From NCBI GenBank assembly GCA_021325385.1, contig JAJPHH010000202.1:1-64000 (forward strand): a DNA stretch of 64,000 nt, in the 5' to 3' direction. The position numbers and the translations under genes were made by a program. The stretch comes from Alphaproteobacteria bacterium. GTDB taxonomy: Bacteria > Pseudomonadota > Alphaproteobacteria > Rhizobiales > Beijerinckiaceae. Below the pieces are notes generated by a model. The model saw only the letters and a list, made by a program, of their open reading frames with translations. It did no database searches and was not told the origin of the DNA. Positions 18,853 through 27,748 of this stretch are shown here, one piece after another (within the stretch, counting starts at the first letter, position 1; every line of letters starts with the position of its first letter).

Positions 18853-20283
18853 TTGTCCTTGCGAGACGCCTATCCCCGTCCGCGGCCGCCGGATCGCCAC
18901 TATTACTTCTCGATCGCCTACGGCGACGATCTGCGCACCTATCCGCTGCGGCCGGCGGCGCTCTGGGCGCTCGTCGCTCTTTTGCCGTTGCTCGTCCTCT
19001 GGGGCGGCGGCGCCTCGCTGTTCATCGCCTTTCACGACGACATGCTCGCGGCGCTCCTCGCCCGCCAGGCCGAGATGCAATATTCCTACGAGGACCGCCT
19101 GGCCGAGGCGCGGTCCGAGATCGACCGGGTGACCAGCCGCCAACTGCTCGACCAGACCTCGTTCGAGGGCAAGCTGCACGAGCTGCTGTCGCGCCAAGCC
19201 CAACTCGAGCAGCGCACCACGCTGATCGCCGCGATGGCGGCGGAAGCCGACGCGCGGCCGAAAGCGGTCGCCGCGCTCGCCAAGCCGAAACCGGCCGCGG
19301 CGAGCGGCAAACCGGCCGGCGCCCTCGCCGCGATCCAAGCTGTGGGCGCGCCCAGCGACAGCGACGGCGCGCCCGAATCGGTCTCCGCCTTCGCGCCGGC
19401 TCCGCCGGCCGCCGAGGGCGCGAAGCCGCGGCCGATCGAGGACTCTCGGCCGTCAGCGACGCCGGCGCTGCGCGACCATACCAGCGCGCTCCCGCCGCCG
19501 AACGACGACGACCAGCGCGCCGCCGCCGAGCTGAACGAGGCCGTCGCCGATTCAGCCATTCCCGCCGAGACGCGCCTGCGCCTCATCGCCTATTCGCTCG
19601 ACCGCATGGAGCGCGGCGAAATGACCGCGCTGACGCGGATCGGACAAGTCGCGAACGCCACAATCGCCCGGTTGCGCGGCGCGATCGCCGAGACTGGCCT
19701 GTCGCTCGACCGGTTCGCCGAGCGACCGAAGCTGACCGCGAGCGGCGTCGGCGGGCCTTACATCCCGGTCAATGCCGATCCGAGCGCGCCGCCTTTCGAC
19801 AAGGAGGTCGCCAAGGTCGAGCGCGCGATCTTGGCCGAAGACCATCTGCGCGCGATTGCGCCATTCCTGCCGCTGCGTCGGCCGCTCATGGGCGAAGCGG
19901 GCGTCTCCTCGCCCTTCGGCTACCGGCCCGATCCGTTCCTTGGCCGCCTTGCTCTGCATCCCGGAATCGACCTGATTCAGGACTATGGCGCCGAGGTCCG
20001 ATGCACGGGCGCCGGGCGCGTCGTCCATGCCGGGCCGCTGGGCGGCTACGGCAATATGGTCGAGATCGACCATGGCGATGGGCTGACGACCCGCTACGGC
20101 CACCTTTCTGAAGTGCTTGTCGAAGACGGCCAGGAGGTAAAGGCCAACGACGTCGTCGGCCGGCTCGGCTCGACCGGTCGATCGACCGGACCGCATCTGC
20201 ACTATGAGGTGCGCGTCGATGGCGAGCCCGTCGATCCGATGCGCTTCCTGAAGGCCGGCGGCGGGCTGCTCGTATCCGAGTAG
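18853..20283 (+). CDS. membrane-anchored M23 metallopeptidase
   Basis: 476 residues starting at TTG 18853 (MSLRDAYPRP). A short cytoplasmic start is followed by one membrane helix (LWALVALLPLLVLWGGGASLF), a coiled-coil stretch (QAEMQYSYEDRLAEARSEID..LEQRTTL), an alanine/proline-rich linker and a C-terminal LytM domain. Zinc ligands are seen in HPGIDLIQDYG (H-x3-D) and PHLHYEVRVDG (HxH), plus YGHLSEV. It should cleave peptidoglycan cross-bridges in the periplasm, as in NlpD/MepM-like enzymes. The TTG start is the only family-compatible one; the 98-bp gap before it contains an AT-richer TTAACCTTAACAATG stretch that may hold the promoter. Confidence 0.87.
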   Translation: MSLRDAYPRPRPPDRHYYFSIAYGDDLRTYPLRPAALWALVALLPLLVLWGGGASLFIAFHDDMLAALLARQAEMQYSYEDRLAEARSEIDRVTSRQLLDQTSFEGKLHELLSRQAQLEQRTTLIAAMAAEADARPKAVAALAKPKPAAASGKPAGALAAIQAVGAPSDSDGAPESVSAFAPAPPAAEGAKPRPIEDSRPSATPALRDHTSALPPPNDDDQRAAAELNEAVADSAIPAETRLRLIAYSLDRMERGEMTALTRIGQVANATIARLRGAIAETGLSLDRFAERPKLTASGVGGPYIPVNADPSAPPFDKEVAKVERAILAEDHLRAIAPFLPLRRPLMGEAGVSSPFGYRPDPFLGRLALHPGIDLIQDYGAEVRCTGAGRVVHAGPLGGYGNMVEIDHGDGLTTRYGHLSEVLVEDGQEVKANDVVGRLGSTGRSTGPHLHYEVRVDGEPVDPMRFLKAGGGLLVSE

Positions 20284-20316
20284 CTTATCCTCCCGCTTCG
20301 CAGGAGGAGAACGTAC

Positions 20317-20805
20317 TTATCCTTTCAGCTGCGCCAAGATCCCGGCAATGTCGCCCATGCCCCAGTGTTCGACGATGCGGCCGCCGGCGATACGGAAAAT
20401 GTCGCAGGAGGTGAAGCGCAGCTTCTTTCCGGTCGGCGCCACGCCGAGATAGACGCCCTGATGCGTACCTTCATAGATGAAGCTCGCCGCGACCTTGTCG
20501 CCTGACGCGAGGCTCGTCTCGACGCTGACTTTGAGGTCCGGCAAGCCGGCGAGCCGTGCGGCGAAGAAGGCGACGGTCGCCTTTTTCGGCGGCGTCCCCG
20601 GAGACGGCGCCGGCGCGGCGGCGCTCCGCTGATGATTGACGTAGTCCTCGGCGAACAGCGCGCCGAAACGATCGATGTCATGGGCGCTCAACGCTTCGGC
20701 GAAACGCGACGGAATGTCGGCGGCCTCGACCTCCGCCGCGCGAGCCAAACCCGGCGCCGCCGCCGCGCCGGCAAGCGCGCCCATCAAGCGCCGTCTGTTC
20801 ATCAT
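20317..20805 (-). CDS. exported SnoaL-like polyketide-cyclase-fold protein
   Basis: 162 residues. An N-terminal export signal with an RRxLM twin-arginine-like motif (MMNRRRLMGALAGAAAA..ARA) precedes a SnoaL-like alpha+beta barrel: FAEALSAHDIDRFGALFAED, YVNHQ, and the end FTSCDIFRIAGGRIVEHWG. Proteins of this ester-cyclase/SnoaL group often lack a known substrate. The gene is convergent with the M23 peptidase, with a short TCCTCC..GGAGGA hairpin in the 33-bp gap. Its leader is unusually purine-rich (see next entry). GAGGACAGA precedes the start ATG; an ATG one codon later is equally possible. Confidence 0.78.
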   Translation of the reverse strand: MMNRRRLMGALAGAAAAPGLARAAEVEAADIPSRFAEALSAHDIDRFGALFAEDYVNHQRSAAAPAPSPGTPPKKATVAFFAARLAGLPDLKVSVETSLASGDKVAASFIYEGTHQGVYLGVAPTGKKLRFTSCDIFRIAGGRIVEHWGMGDIAGILAQLKG

Positions 20806-20825
20806 TCTGTCCTCAGTGCGGAGGA

Positions 20826-20885
20826 AATTCTTTGCTTCCTTTCCCTTCCTTTTTCCTTCCCTTTATTTCCTCTTCCCGCCCTTTT
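20826..20885 (-). promoter_or_regulatory. homopurine leader tract upstream of the SnoaL-like gene
   Basis: On the minus strand, for about 55 nt beginning some 20 nt before the coding sequence, the leader is almost only A and G, with repeated GGAA, GGGAAG and AAGG units. Read on the plus strand it is a C/T tract (CCTTTCCCTTCCTTTTTCC). Such tracts can act as repeated ribosome-docking sites or adopt triplex DNA; neither is shown here. The tract is conspicuous because nothing like it occurs elsewhere in the window. Confidence 0.45.
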
Positions 20886-21176
20886 GACCGGTCCGATTCC
20901 CTTTGCGGGCGTCCTCAGTTCGAGGTAATCCATTGATTTCATTGGGTACCGCTATCGCGATGTCCCCGAATCGAAGAAATCGGCGCCTTGACGGCATTCT
21001 TCTGCTTCGTCCTCCCTCCCGTGCGCCGCGGGCGATGCGGATCGCGGCGGGCGACTGCTCGAGCAACGATCGGGGCAAAACCGCCTCCGGTCAATATTTT
21101 TGTTCCTATATCGTACCTGAACTCCGCGCAACCGATTGACGGAAAACAGTAAATTAGCGAAACGGCGGAGGACGCA

Positions 21177-21213
21177 GAAGGGGCCGGAACGCGCTCGGCG
21201 CTCCGGCCCCTTC
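21177..21213. terminator. strong GC hairpin, candidate terminator
   Basis: GAAGGGGCCGGA pairs perfectly with TCCGGCCCCTTC, and the loop itself can pair GCGC with GCGC, giving an almost continuous 16-bp stem. The 3' side on the plus strand reads TCTTCGGGG, with no clean T-run. It lies in the middle of a gene-free region, about 370 bp from the SnoaL gene start and 455 bp before the next gene, so no known transcript ends here. Confidence 0.5.
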
Positions 21214-21667
21214 TCTTCGGGGAAGCTCATGTCCCCGGAAAACCCGATGCTGAAACAGATTCTATTAAAAATCTCCTAAAAAGTTCCGCATGGTCAATCT
21301 TACGGTCCGCATATAAGCGACCCGCCGAGCGCGGATCGGCGGATCGATGGACGGCGTGAAGCGGTTCCGCGCAACCGGCCGAAATCAACGCCGCCGAGCT
21401 TTGTTTAGCGCCGCCTCTCGCAAGACGATGTGGCGTTCGTCACAGGCCGATCGCAGGAGCGGTCGCCGCCGCGAGCGGCCGACCTGATCGGTCCCCGTAC
21501 CTGCCCGGCGCTTCCGCGCGGGCGAGGGACTGCAGGCGCCGCGGAGGGTACGGGAGCCACCGGTGGTCAATCAAGCGGAATGCGCCTAGTATCCTTGTTG
21601 AGTCCGCTCACACGATTGCGCCGCCGAGGCTGAGGGGCGCTGTCGAACCCTATCGGGGCGTCAGGCG

Positions 21668-22396
21668 ATGCGAATTGTCCTCGGCTTCCTCTCCGGCGTC
21701 CTCGGCATGCTCGCCGGCTGGTTCGGCCTCGCCTTGCTCTTGATTGCGTTAGCCGGGCCAGACCGCGACGGCGGCGTCGCGATGGGCGCCTTTTTCAACA
21801 TCGGCCCTCTTGGCGCGCTTGTCGGGTTTGGCGCCGGCGCCTGGCTCTTCGTAAAGTTCGGCCTGGCGACCCAAAGCGCGCCGGCGGCTGCGACCCTCTC
21901 CGAGCCAGCGAGTTCGCCGCAACTCGCCGCTGCCCCGGCGCGAATTTCGCGTCCCTTCGCGATCGCCGTTCTGGCGATCGCCGGCGGCCTCGCCTGGTGG
22001 GCGTGGTACGAATTCATACGATCGCCCTATCTGACGCACGGCTACATGACTCTCGCGCTGCAATTCCGACTCCCGCCGGACTTGAAGCCGCCGGCCGAGG
22101 CCAAGGATGTGCAGATCGTACTCGATGAAGGAGGGCGGCTCTGGCCGGCCTATCTCAACGAGCAAGCTTGGCGCGGACATCAGGGCGGCCGCGCAGTCAT
22201 TCTCGCCAGCGCGACGATGATGTACAAGGCAAGCCGGCGGGTCGTCACCTTATCGATGGCGGGCGCGCCGTCGCAGTCCTGGACCCTCGACCTCGCCAGC
22301 GATCCCGAGCCCATGCCCGCCTATACCGCTTGGCGGCCCTCAGGGGACGCGCCCGAAGCGATCGAGTTGAACTACCGGTTGACCGCCGACCGATGA
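21668..22396 (+). CDS. membrane protein of unknown function
   Basis: 242 residues. Two hydrophobic helices at the N-terminus (MRIVLGFLSGVLGMLAGWFG..LLLIALAG and GALVGFGAGAWLFVKFG) and a third at about 95-115 (FAIAVLAIAGGLAWWAWYEF) are followed by a soluble, probably periplasmic, C-terminal domain with LALQFRLPPDLKPP, VQIVLDEGGRLWPAYLN and a last segment AIELNYRLTADR. The domain looks like an all-beta fold binding something at the membrane, but I do not recognise a family. It stands alone: convergent with tesA and separated from the preceding gene by a long non-coding stretch. Confidence 0.65.
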   Translation: MRIVLGFLSGVLGMLAGWFGLALLLIALAGPDRDGGVAMGAFFNIGPLGALVGFGAGAWLFVKFGLATQSAPAAATLSEPASSPQLAAAPARISRPFAIAVLAIAGGLAWWAWYEFIRSPYLTHGYMTLALQFRLPPDLKPPAEAKDVQIVLDEGGRLWPAYLNEQAWRGHQGGRAVILASATMMYKASRRVVTLSMAGAPSQSWTLDLASDPEPMPAYTAWRPSGDAPEAIELNYRLTADR

Positions 22397-22493
22397 TCGT
22401 CGTCGACGCCGGCGGCGACCGCCTCGCCGGGAAGGCTGGAAGCGCCCGCCGCCATGGCGCCGCGGGCGTCGCCTATCTCTAAAGAGAAGAACA

Positions 22494-23180
22494 TCAGCGC
22501 TTGACCTTCGCGATCAACGCCTCGACCGACGGCAGCATGCGCTCGACGATGACTTCGACGCCCGCCTCCGTCGGATGCATGCCGTCCTTCTGATTGAGCT
22601 TCGCATCGGCGGCTATGCCGTCGAGGAAGAACGGATAGAGGATCACCGCGTATTTTTCGGCGAGCGCCGGATAGATCGCGTCGAAGCGCTTTTGGTACTC
22701 TTCGCCGAGATTGGGCGCGGCGCGCATGCCGGCGAGCAAAGTGGGGATATGGCGCGCTTGCAAGCGGGCGAGGATTTCGCCCAGCGCCTTCTCCGTCGCG
22801 TCGGGATCGAGCCCGCGCAGCATGTCGTTGGCGCCGAGTTCGACAATCGCGGCGTCGGCGCCGTCGGGGATCGCCCAGTCGAGCCGCGCCAGCCCGTCTG
22901 CGGCCGTGTCGCCGGAGACGCCGGCGTTCTCGATCGCGACGTCGTAGCCTTTGGCGCGCAGCGCCTTTTGCAGAAGGTCGACGAAGCTTTGCCCGGCCGG
23001 CAGGCCCAAGCCGGCGGTCAAACTGTCGCCGAGCGCGACGATCTGCAGCGCGCGCGCCGCGGCGGGAGCGCTCGGGACGACAATCGCCGATGCGATCAGA
23101 AAGCCGCACATCCATGCGACAGCGCGTCCCAAGTGGACGAAACGCCGACAATGCCCATATGTGGGCGCAGAGCGCCTCAT
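22494..23180 (-). CDS. tesA: GDSL arylesterase/acyl-CoA thioesterase I (TesA type)
   Basis: 228 residues, a periplasmic SGNH hydrolase. A signal segment (MCGFLIASAIVVPSAPAAARA within the N-terminus) is followed by block I ALGDSLTAGLGL with the nucleophilic serine, the glycine in VSGDTAADGL, the asparagine in ELGANDML and the catalytic D..H pair in DGMHPTEAG. It hydrolyses acyl esters/thioesters, including lysophospholipids. ATG 23180 is preferred because GAGGGATTGCTTTCG precedes it; ATG 23111 is an alternative. The divergent neighbours are an ABC ATPase and a large FtsX-like permease, the classic tesA-ybbA-ybbP grouping, which points to joint handling of lipids or lipoproteins. Confidence 0.88.
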   Translation of the reverse strand: MRRSAPTYGHCRRFVHLGRAVAWMCGFLIASAIVVPSAPAAARALQIVALGDSLTAGLGLPAGQSFVDLLQKALRAKGYDVAIENAGVSGDTAADGLARLDWAIPDGADAAIVELGANDMLRGLDPDATEKALGEILARLQARHIPTLLAGMRAAPNLGEEYQKRFDAIYPALAEKYAVILYPFFLDGIAADAKLNQKDGMHPTEAGVEVIVERMLPSVEALIAKVKR

Positions 23181-23196
23181 CGAAAGCAATCCCTCA

Positions 23197-23892
23197 ATGG
23201 CTGATCCCGCGATTGAAATTCGCGATCTTGACTTAAGTTTGGGCCGCGGCGCAGCTCGCGTCCACATCCTGCAAGGGATCAGCCTGACCATTCGGCGCGG
23301 CGAGGCCGTCGGCCTGATCGGCCCGTCAGGCTCGGGCAAATCGACGCTGCTGATGGCGCTTGCCGGCCTCGAAAAGCCCGATCGCGGCGCGATCGTCGTC
23401 GACGGCGTCTCGCTTGCGGGCATGAGCGAGGACGCGCTGGCGAAGTTTCGCGGCGCCCGGATCGGCATCGTCTTCCAATCCTTTCATCTGATCCCGACCT
23501 TGACGGCGCTGGAGAACGTCGCCGCTCCGCTGGAGCTTGCCGGCGCGTCCGACGCATTCGAACGCGCCGAAGCCGAGCTCGCGGCGGTCGGTCTCGCCGG
23601 GCGGCTCCGGCATTACCCCGCCCAGCTTTCCGGCGGCGAGCAGCAGCGCGTCGCGCTGGCGCGGGCCCTGGCGCCGCGGCCGGCCATCCTCGTCGCCGAC
23701 GAGCCGACCGGCAATCTCGACGAGGCGACCGGCCAGGCCATCATCGATCTGATGTTCGAGCTGCGCGCCGAGCGCGGCGCAACTTTGGTCCTCGTCACGC
23801 ACGATCCCGATCTTGCCGCGCGTTGCGACCGGACGATCCGCTTGCGTTCGGGCCGCATCGAAGCGCAGGCGCCGGCGCGCGTCATGGCCTAG
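23197..23892 (+). CDS. ybbA: ABC transporter ATP-binding protein (YbbA/LolD-like)
   Basis: 231 residues. Walker A is GPSGSGKST, the Q-loop VFQSFHLIPTLTALENV, signature LSGGEQQRVALARALAPRP, Walker B ILVADEPTGNLDEATG and switch VTHDPDLA. These are the marks of the MacB/LolD/YbbA export class rather than an importer. Its stop overlaps the spacing to the next gene by only 4 bp, so it works with that permease. The ATG at 23197 has no clear Shine-Dalgarno and lies only 16 bp from the divergent tesA start. Confidence 0.88.
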   Translation: MADPAIEIRDLDLSLGRGAARVHILQGISLTIRRGEAVGLIGPSGSGKSTLLMALAGLEKPDRGAIVVDGVSLAGMSEDALAKFRGARIGIVFQSFHLIPTLTALENVAAPLELAGASDAFERAEAELAAVGLAGRLRHYPAQLSGGEQQRVALARALAPRPAILVADEPTGNLDEATGQAIIDLMFELRAERGATLVLVTHDPDLAARCDRTIRLRSGRIEAQAPARVMA

Positions 23893-23896
23893 CGAC

Positions 23897-26455
23897 ATGG
23901 CGACCAGCCCGTTCGTACCGCCGATCCTTCGCCTCGCTTTGCGCGATCTGCGCGGCGGGCTCGCCGGCTTGCGCATCTTTCTTGCCTGTATCGCGCTCGG
24001 CGTCGCCACGATCGTCGGGGTCAATTCGCTGGCGCGCAGCTTGGCGGACGGTTTGTCGCGCGACGGCCGCGCGATCCTCGGCGGCGACGTCGCCTTTTCG
24101 CTGATCCATCGCCAGCTCTCAGAGGCGGAGCGGAAATATCTCGGCGCGCATGGCGCGCTGTCGGACGTCGCGACTTTGCGCGCCATGGCGCGCAGCGAAG
24201 CGGGCGAGGCGGCTTTGGTCGAGCTCAAGGCGGTCGATGAGTCCTGGCCGGCGATCGGCCAGGCCGAGCTTGCGCCGGCTCTGCCGCCGCAAGCAGCGCT
24301 GGCCGAGCAAGACGGCGCCTTCGGCGCGGCGGTCGAGGACGCGGCGCTCGACCGTCTCAAGGTCAAGATCGGCGACATGCTGGAAATCGGCGCGATCAAG
24401 GTCCAGGTCCGAGCCGCGCTCGAGCAGGAGCCGGATCGGCTCGGCGCCGGCATCGGCCTTGCGCCGCGGGTGCTGATCTCGCTCGCCGCGCTCGACAAAA
24501 GCGGCCTCGTTCAACCCGGCTCGCTGGTGCGCTGGACGACGCGCGTCGTCATGAATCCCGGCGGCGAACCGCCGGATCAGCGGCGGGTGAAGGCCTTTCT
24601 CGCCGACGCGAAGAAGACGTTTCCGGAAGCGGGCTGGGAGGCGACGAGCCGCGGCGCCGTCTCGCCCGCCTTCTCGAAAAATCTCGATCGTTTCACCGAA
24701 TTTCTGGCTCTGATCGGCCTCGCCTCGCTGATCGTCGGCGGCGTCGGCGTCGCCAATGCTGCGCAGGGCTTCGTCGAGCGCAAGCGCGCGACGCTTGCGA
24801 CGTTGAAGGCGATCGGCGCGACAGGCGGCGAAGTCGTCGCGGCGGCGCTCGTCGAGTTCCTGGCCGTGGCCTTGATCGGAATCGGCGCCGGCCTCGCCCT
24901 CGGCGCCGCCCTGCCCTTTTTCGTCGACGGCGCGTTCGGCGCGATCATTCCCTTTCCGCTCGCGCCGGCGATTTTCCCCGACGAGCTCGCGCTCGGCTTG
25001 GCTTACGGCCTGCTGACCGCCTTCGTTTTCGCCGTCGCGCCGCTCGGCCGCGCCCACGACCTGCCGGTCTCGGCCCTGTTTCGCGATCTTGTCGATCCGG
25101 TCCGCGCCTGGCCGCGGCGGCGCTATCTGGCGATGACCGTCGTCGCCGGGATCGCCTTTGCGGCCTTGGCGATTGCGACGAGCGCCGAGCGGCGCCTGGC
25201 GATCATCGTCGTCGTTGCGACCATCGCCGGCTTCCTCGCTTTGCGGCTGGTCGCCCTCGCCGTCATGGCGCTCGCCCGCCGCGCGCCGCGGCTCCGCGGC
25301 CTCGAATGGCGCTGGGCGCTCGCCAATATCCATCGGCCGGGCGCGCTGACGCCATCGGTCGTACTTTCTCTCGGCCTCGGCCTCGCCGTGCTGGTGACGC
25401 TGACGCTGATCGACGGCGTCTTGCGCGGCGAGCTCGGCCATGCGACGCCGAGCGAGACGCCAAGCTTCTATTTTCTCGACGTGCGCGGCGGCGATCTCGA
25501 CGCCTTTCGCGCCTTCCTTCGCCGCGAGGCGCCGAGCGCGAAAATCGTCGAGGCGCCGATGATGCGCGGCCGCATCGTCAAGATCGGCGATCAATCCGCC
25601 GAAGGCTTCAAGGCCAAGGAGAACGTCGCCTGGGTTCTCGAAGGCGACCGCGGCGTCACCTATAGCGATGCGCCGCCGGAAGGCTCGATCGTGACCAAGG
25701 GCCAATGGTGGCCGGCCGATTATGCCGGCCCGCCTCTCGTCTCGCTCGAAGAAGAAATCGCCGACGGCCTCGGCCTGAAAATCGGCGATACGATTACCGT
25801 GAACGTTCTTGGCCGCAACATCACGGCGAAAGTGGCGAACCTGCGCAAGGTGAATTGGCGCAGTCTCGCGATCAATTTCGTGCTGGTCTATTCCCCGAAC
25901 ACGTTCAAGGGCGCGCCGCATACGTTCCTTTTGACGGCGGCGTTTGCGCATGACCTCGGTTCGGCGGCGGAGCTTGCCCTGCTGCGCGATGCGGCGCGCG
26001 ATTTTCCGACCATCGCTTCCTTGCGCGTGCGCGACGCGTTGCAGGCGCTGGCGCGACTGCTCGACAAGCTCAATCTCGCCATCCGCGGCGCGTCCGGCGT
26101 CGCGCTTTCGACCTCCGTGCTCGTCCTCGCCGGCGCCCTGGCCGCCAATCGGCGCGCCCGCCTTTATGATTCCGTCATCTTGAAGACGCTCGGCGCGACG
26201 CGCCGCCGGCTCGCCGCCGCCTTTCTCATCGAATACGCTCTGCTGGGCGCCGCAGCCGCGGCCTTCGGTCTCGCCGCCGGCGCCGCCGCCGCCTATTTCA
26301 TCGTCACGCGCGTCATGGCGCTCGACTTCGCTTTCGCCTGGGGGCCGGCGCTCGGCGCCGCGCTGGCGGCGCTCGCCTTCACGATTCTGCTCGGGCTGAT
26401 CGGCTCGTGGCGCATTCTCGGCCAAAAACCCGCCGCAGTGCTCCGGGAGTTGTAA
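23897..26455 (+). CDS. ybbP: FtsX-like ABC permease (YbbP type)
   Basis: 852 residues. An N-terminal helix (GLRIFLACIALGVATIVGVN) leads into a periplasmic MacB-like domain; a first FtsX domain (LIVGGVGVANAAQGFVERKRATLATLKAIGA) and later a second one (RARLYDSVILKTLGATRRRL) are the two halves of the permease, giving about ten membrane segments. This duplicated layout is that of YbbP, a partner of YbbA beside TesA. The complex probably extracts or releases membrane lipids or hydrophobic esters; the exact cargo is unsettled for the family. ATG 23897 is 5 bp after the ATPase stop. Confidence 0.87.
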   Translation: MATSPFVPPILRLALRDLRGGLAGLRIFLACIALGVATIVGVNSLARSLADGLSRDGRAILGGDVAFSLIHRQLSEAERKYLGAHGALSDVATLRAMARSEAGEAALVELKAVDESWPAIGQAELAPALPPQAALAEQDGAFGAAVEDAALDRLKVKIGDMLEIGAIKVQVRAALEQEPDRLGAGIGLAPRVLISLAALDKSGLVQPGSLVRWTTRVVMNPGGEPPDQRRVKAFLADAKKTFPEAGWEATSRGAVSPAFSKNLDRFTEFLALIGLASLIVGGVGVANAAQGFVERKRATLATLKAIGATGGEVVAAALVEFLAVALIGIGAGLALGAALPFFVDGAFGAIIPFPLAPAIFPDELALGLAYGLLTAFVFAVAPLGRAHDLPVSALFRDLVDPVRAWPRRRYLAMTVVAGIAFAALAIATSAERRLAIIVVVATIAGFLALRLVALAVMALARRAPRLRGLEWRWALANIHRPGALTPSVVLSLGLGLAVLVTLTLIDGVLRGELGHATPSETPSFYFLDVRGGDLDAFRAFLRREAPSAKIVEAPMMRGRIVKIGDQSAEGFKAKENVAWVLEGDRGVTYSDAPPEGSIVTKGQWWPADYAGPPLVSLEEEIADGLGLKIGDTITVNVLGRNITAKVANLRKVNWRSLAINFVLVYSPNTFKGAPHTFLLTAAFAHDLGSAAELALLRDAARDFPTIASLRVRDALQALARLLDKLNLAIRGASGVALSTSVLVLAGALAANRRARLYDSVILKTLGATRRRLAAAFLIEYALLGAAAAAFGLAAGAAAAYFIVTRVMALDFAFAWGPALGAALAALAFTILLGLIGSWRILGQKPAAVLREL

Positions 26456-26566
26456 TGGCGAAACGGAGCGCCTAACTCTGCCGGGCCGCCGAGGAGCGAA
26501 ACCAAATCGCCCCGCGGCGCGTTATCGTTTCTCGCTGTGTCGTTTTCTCACCGGAAGGACCGTACC

Positions 26567-26818
26567 ATGCGCCTCTTGCTTGCCGCGACTTGCGCGGTTG
26601 GATTGCTTGCCTCCGCCACGAGCGCTCAAGCCGTCGGCTGCCTGTCGGGCGCCGTGGCGGGCGGCGTCGCCGGCCATTACGCCCATCATCACGCCGTACT
26701 CGGCGCCATAGCCGGCTGCGCCGCCGGCCACCACCTGCACAAAACGCAGCAGCGGAGAAGGCTGGAGGAAGAGCGGGCCCATCAGGATCAAACGGCGCCG
26801 GGCCAGCCGGCGCAATAA
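26567..26818 (+). CDS. small exported glycine-zipper-like protein
   Basis: 83 residues. A cleavable signal (MRLLLAATCAVGLLASATSA-QAVG) is followed by a short glycine/alanine-rich hydrophobic part (GAVAGGVAGHYAHHHAVLGA, then IAGCAAGHHLH) with GxxxG spacing and several histidines, and a charged tail with QQRRRLEEERAHQ. The two mature cysteines could form a disulfide. Small periplasmic proteins of this kind are widespread in Rhizobiales with no known role; the histidines hint at metal contact. GGAAGGACCGTACC precedes the start. Confidence 0.6.
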   Translation: MRLLLAATCAVGLLASATSAQAVGCLSGAVAGGVAGHYAHHHAVLGAIAGCAAGHHLHKTQQRRRLEEERAHQDQTAPGQPAQ

Positions 26819-26825
26819 CGGTCCC

Positions 26826-27569
26826 TCAATTGACGCGATGCGCGCCCGGCGCCGGCGCGAGCGCCGGGCTCAGCGTCGGCAAAGCCCGGCGCAGGCTGCG
26901 CCGCAAGGCGATCGGCCGGTAAAGCTGCTTCGTCGCCTCGACGATGTAGACGCCGGCGAAGGGCATGCCGATCGCCGCGCCGGCGCGTTCGAAGGCCGGC
27001 GCCGAGCGGATGAAGAAGCGGCGCTTGAACGGCGGCGCGTAAAGCGCTTCCGCCCAATGGATCGGCGAGAACAAGCTCTCGCGCATCAGCGTGCGCAATT
27101 GCCCCCTCGAATAGGGCTGGCCGAAGCCGAACGGCGTGCCGTCGGCGCGCGCCCAGAAGCCGGCCCGCGACGGCGTCACGACGATGGCGCGGCCGCCCGG
27201 CGTCAGCACGCGCCAAATTTCTTCAAGCAAGGCGTTGGGATGCTCGGCGGCTTCGAGCGCATGGATGACGAGCGCGCGATCGATCGCTCCATCCGGCAGG
27301 GGGAGCATGTCCGGCTCGACCAAAGCCGACGAGCTGCGGCCCGAAGCGGGCCAGTTCACCACGCCCTGCTCGGCCGGCATGAAGGCGAGCGTGCGCAAGG
27401 CCTCGTCGCGAAACCGATCGAGATAGGGCGCGGCGTAGCCGAGGCCCATGATCGATTGGCCGACGCAATTGTCCCAGCGCGCCCGGATTACCCGGCCGAT
27501 CAGCCGGCGCGCCACTTCGCCGAGCGGCGAAGCGTAAAAGGTGAGAAATTCGTTGACGTCAGGGGACAT
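26826..27569 (-). CDS. SAM-dependent methyltransferase (type 11 family)
   Basis: 247 residues. The Rossmann-like core is recognisable from MGLGYAAPYLDRFR (the motif I region, here with atypical glycines), the acidic VEPDMLPLPDGAIDRALVIHALE and the post-motif EEIWRVLTPGGRAIVVTPSRAGFWAR. The end is a longer segment with GVYIVEATKQLYRP. Alphaproteobacterial members of this group usually lie near glyoxalase or lipid genes; here the neighbours are unrelated. Substrate unknown. It is convergent with the small exported protein, 7 bp away. Confidence 0.8.
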   Translation of the reverse strand: MSPDVNEFLTFYASPLGEVARRLIGRVIRARWDNCVGQSIMGLGYAAPYLDRFRDEALRTLAFMPAEQGVVNWPASGRSSSALVEPDMLPLPDGAIDRALVIHALEAAEHPNALLEEIWRVLTPGGRAIVVTPSRAGFWARADGTPFGFGQPYSRGQLRTLMRESLFSPIHWAEALYAPPFKRRFFIRSAPAFERAGAAIGMPFAGVYIVEATKQLYRPIALRRSLRRALPTLSPALAPAPGAHRVN

Positions 27570-27623
27570 GGCGGAATTTTGCCATGGCCTCGAGCCAGGG
27601 GGAAGTCGGCTGTCGCTCCCTAC

Positions 27624-27710
27624 CTGTCATTCCCGCGCAAGCGGGAATCCAGGCGCCGCCGCGCTTGAACGAAACACCGTGCTGGATTCCCGCTTGCGCG
27701 GGAATGACAG
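27624..27710. repeat. palindromic dispersed repeat, copy D (most symmetric)
   Basis: CTGTCATTCCCGCGCAAGC at the left mirrors GCTTGCGCGGGAATGACAG at the right, with GGGAATCCAG and CTGGATTCCC inside. The arms are nearly perfect inverted copies, separated by about 30 bp. It lies just upstream of the methyltransferase gene and downstream of the frameshifted GNAT gene. Confidence 0.85.
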
Positions 27711-27748
27711 CGGGCGGCGTTGCAGTGGGTGGCGTTTAAGTACGCCCC

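Larger units (their letters stand above)
20806..21667. other. 860-bp intergenic region without a recognisable protein gene
   Basis: It contains the homopurine leader, a strong hairpin at 21177-21213, and an AT-richer stretch at about 21240-21310 (TCTATTAAAAATCTCCTAAAA) that is promoter-like on either strand. I find no convincing coding frame and no tRNA. A small RNA ending at the hairpin is possible but unproven. Confidence 0.5.

Noticed and set aside
21177-21213. tRNA or rRNA fragment
   Set aside because: The stem is a simple long hairpin; no cloverleaf, anticodon arm or TTCRANNC loop sequence is present.
24119-26425. Long leftward frame opposite the FtsX-like permease
   Set aside because: The permease has clear membrane helices and two FtsX domains. 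The leftward frame is a charged, low-complexity mirror.
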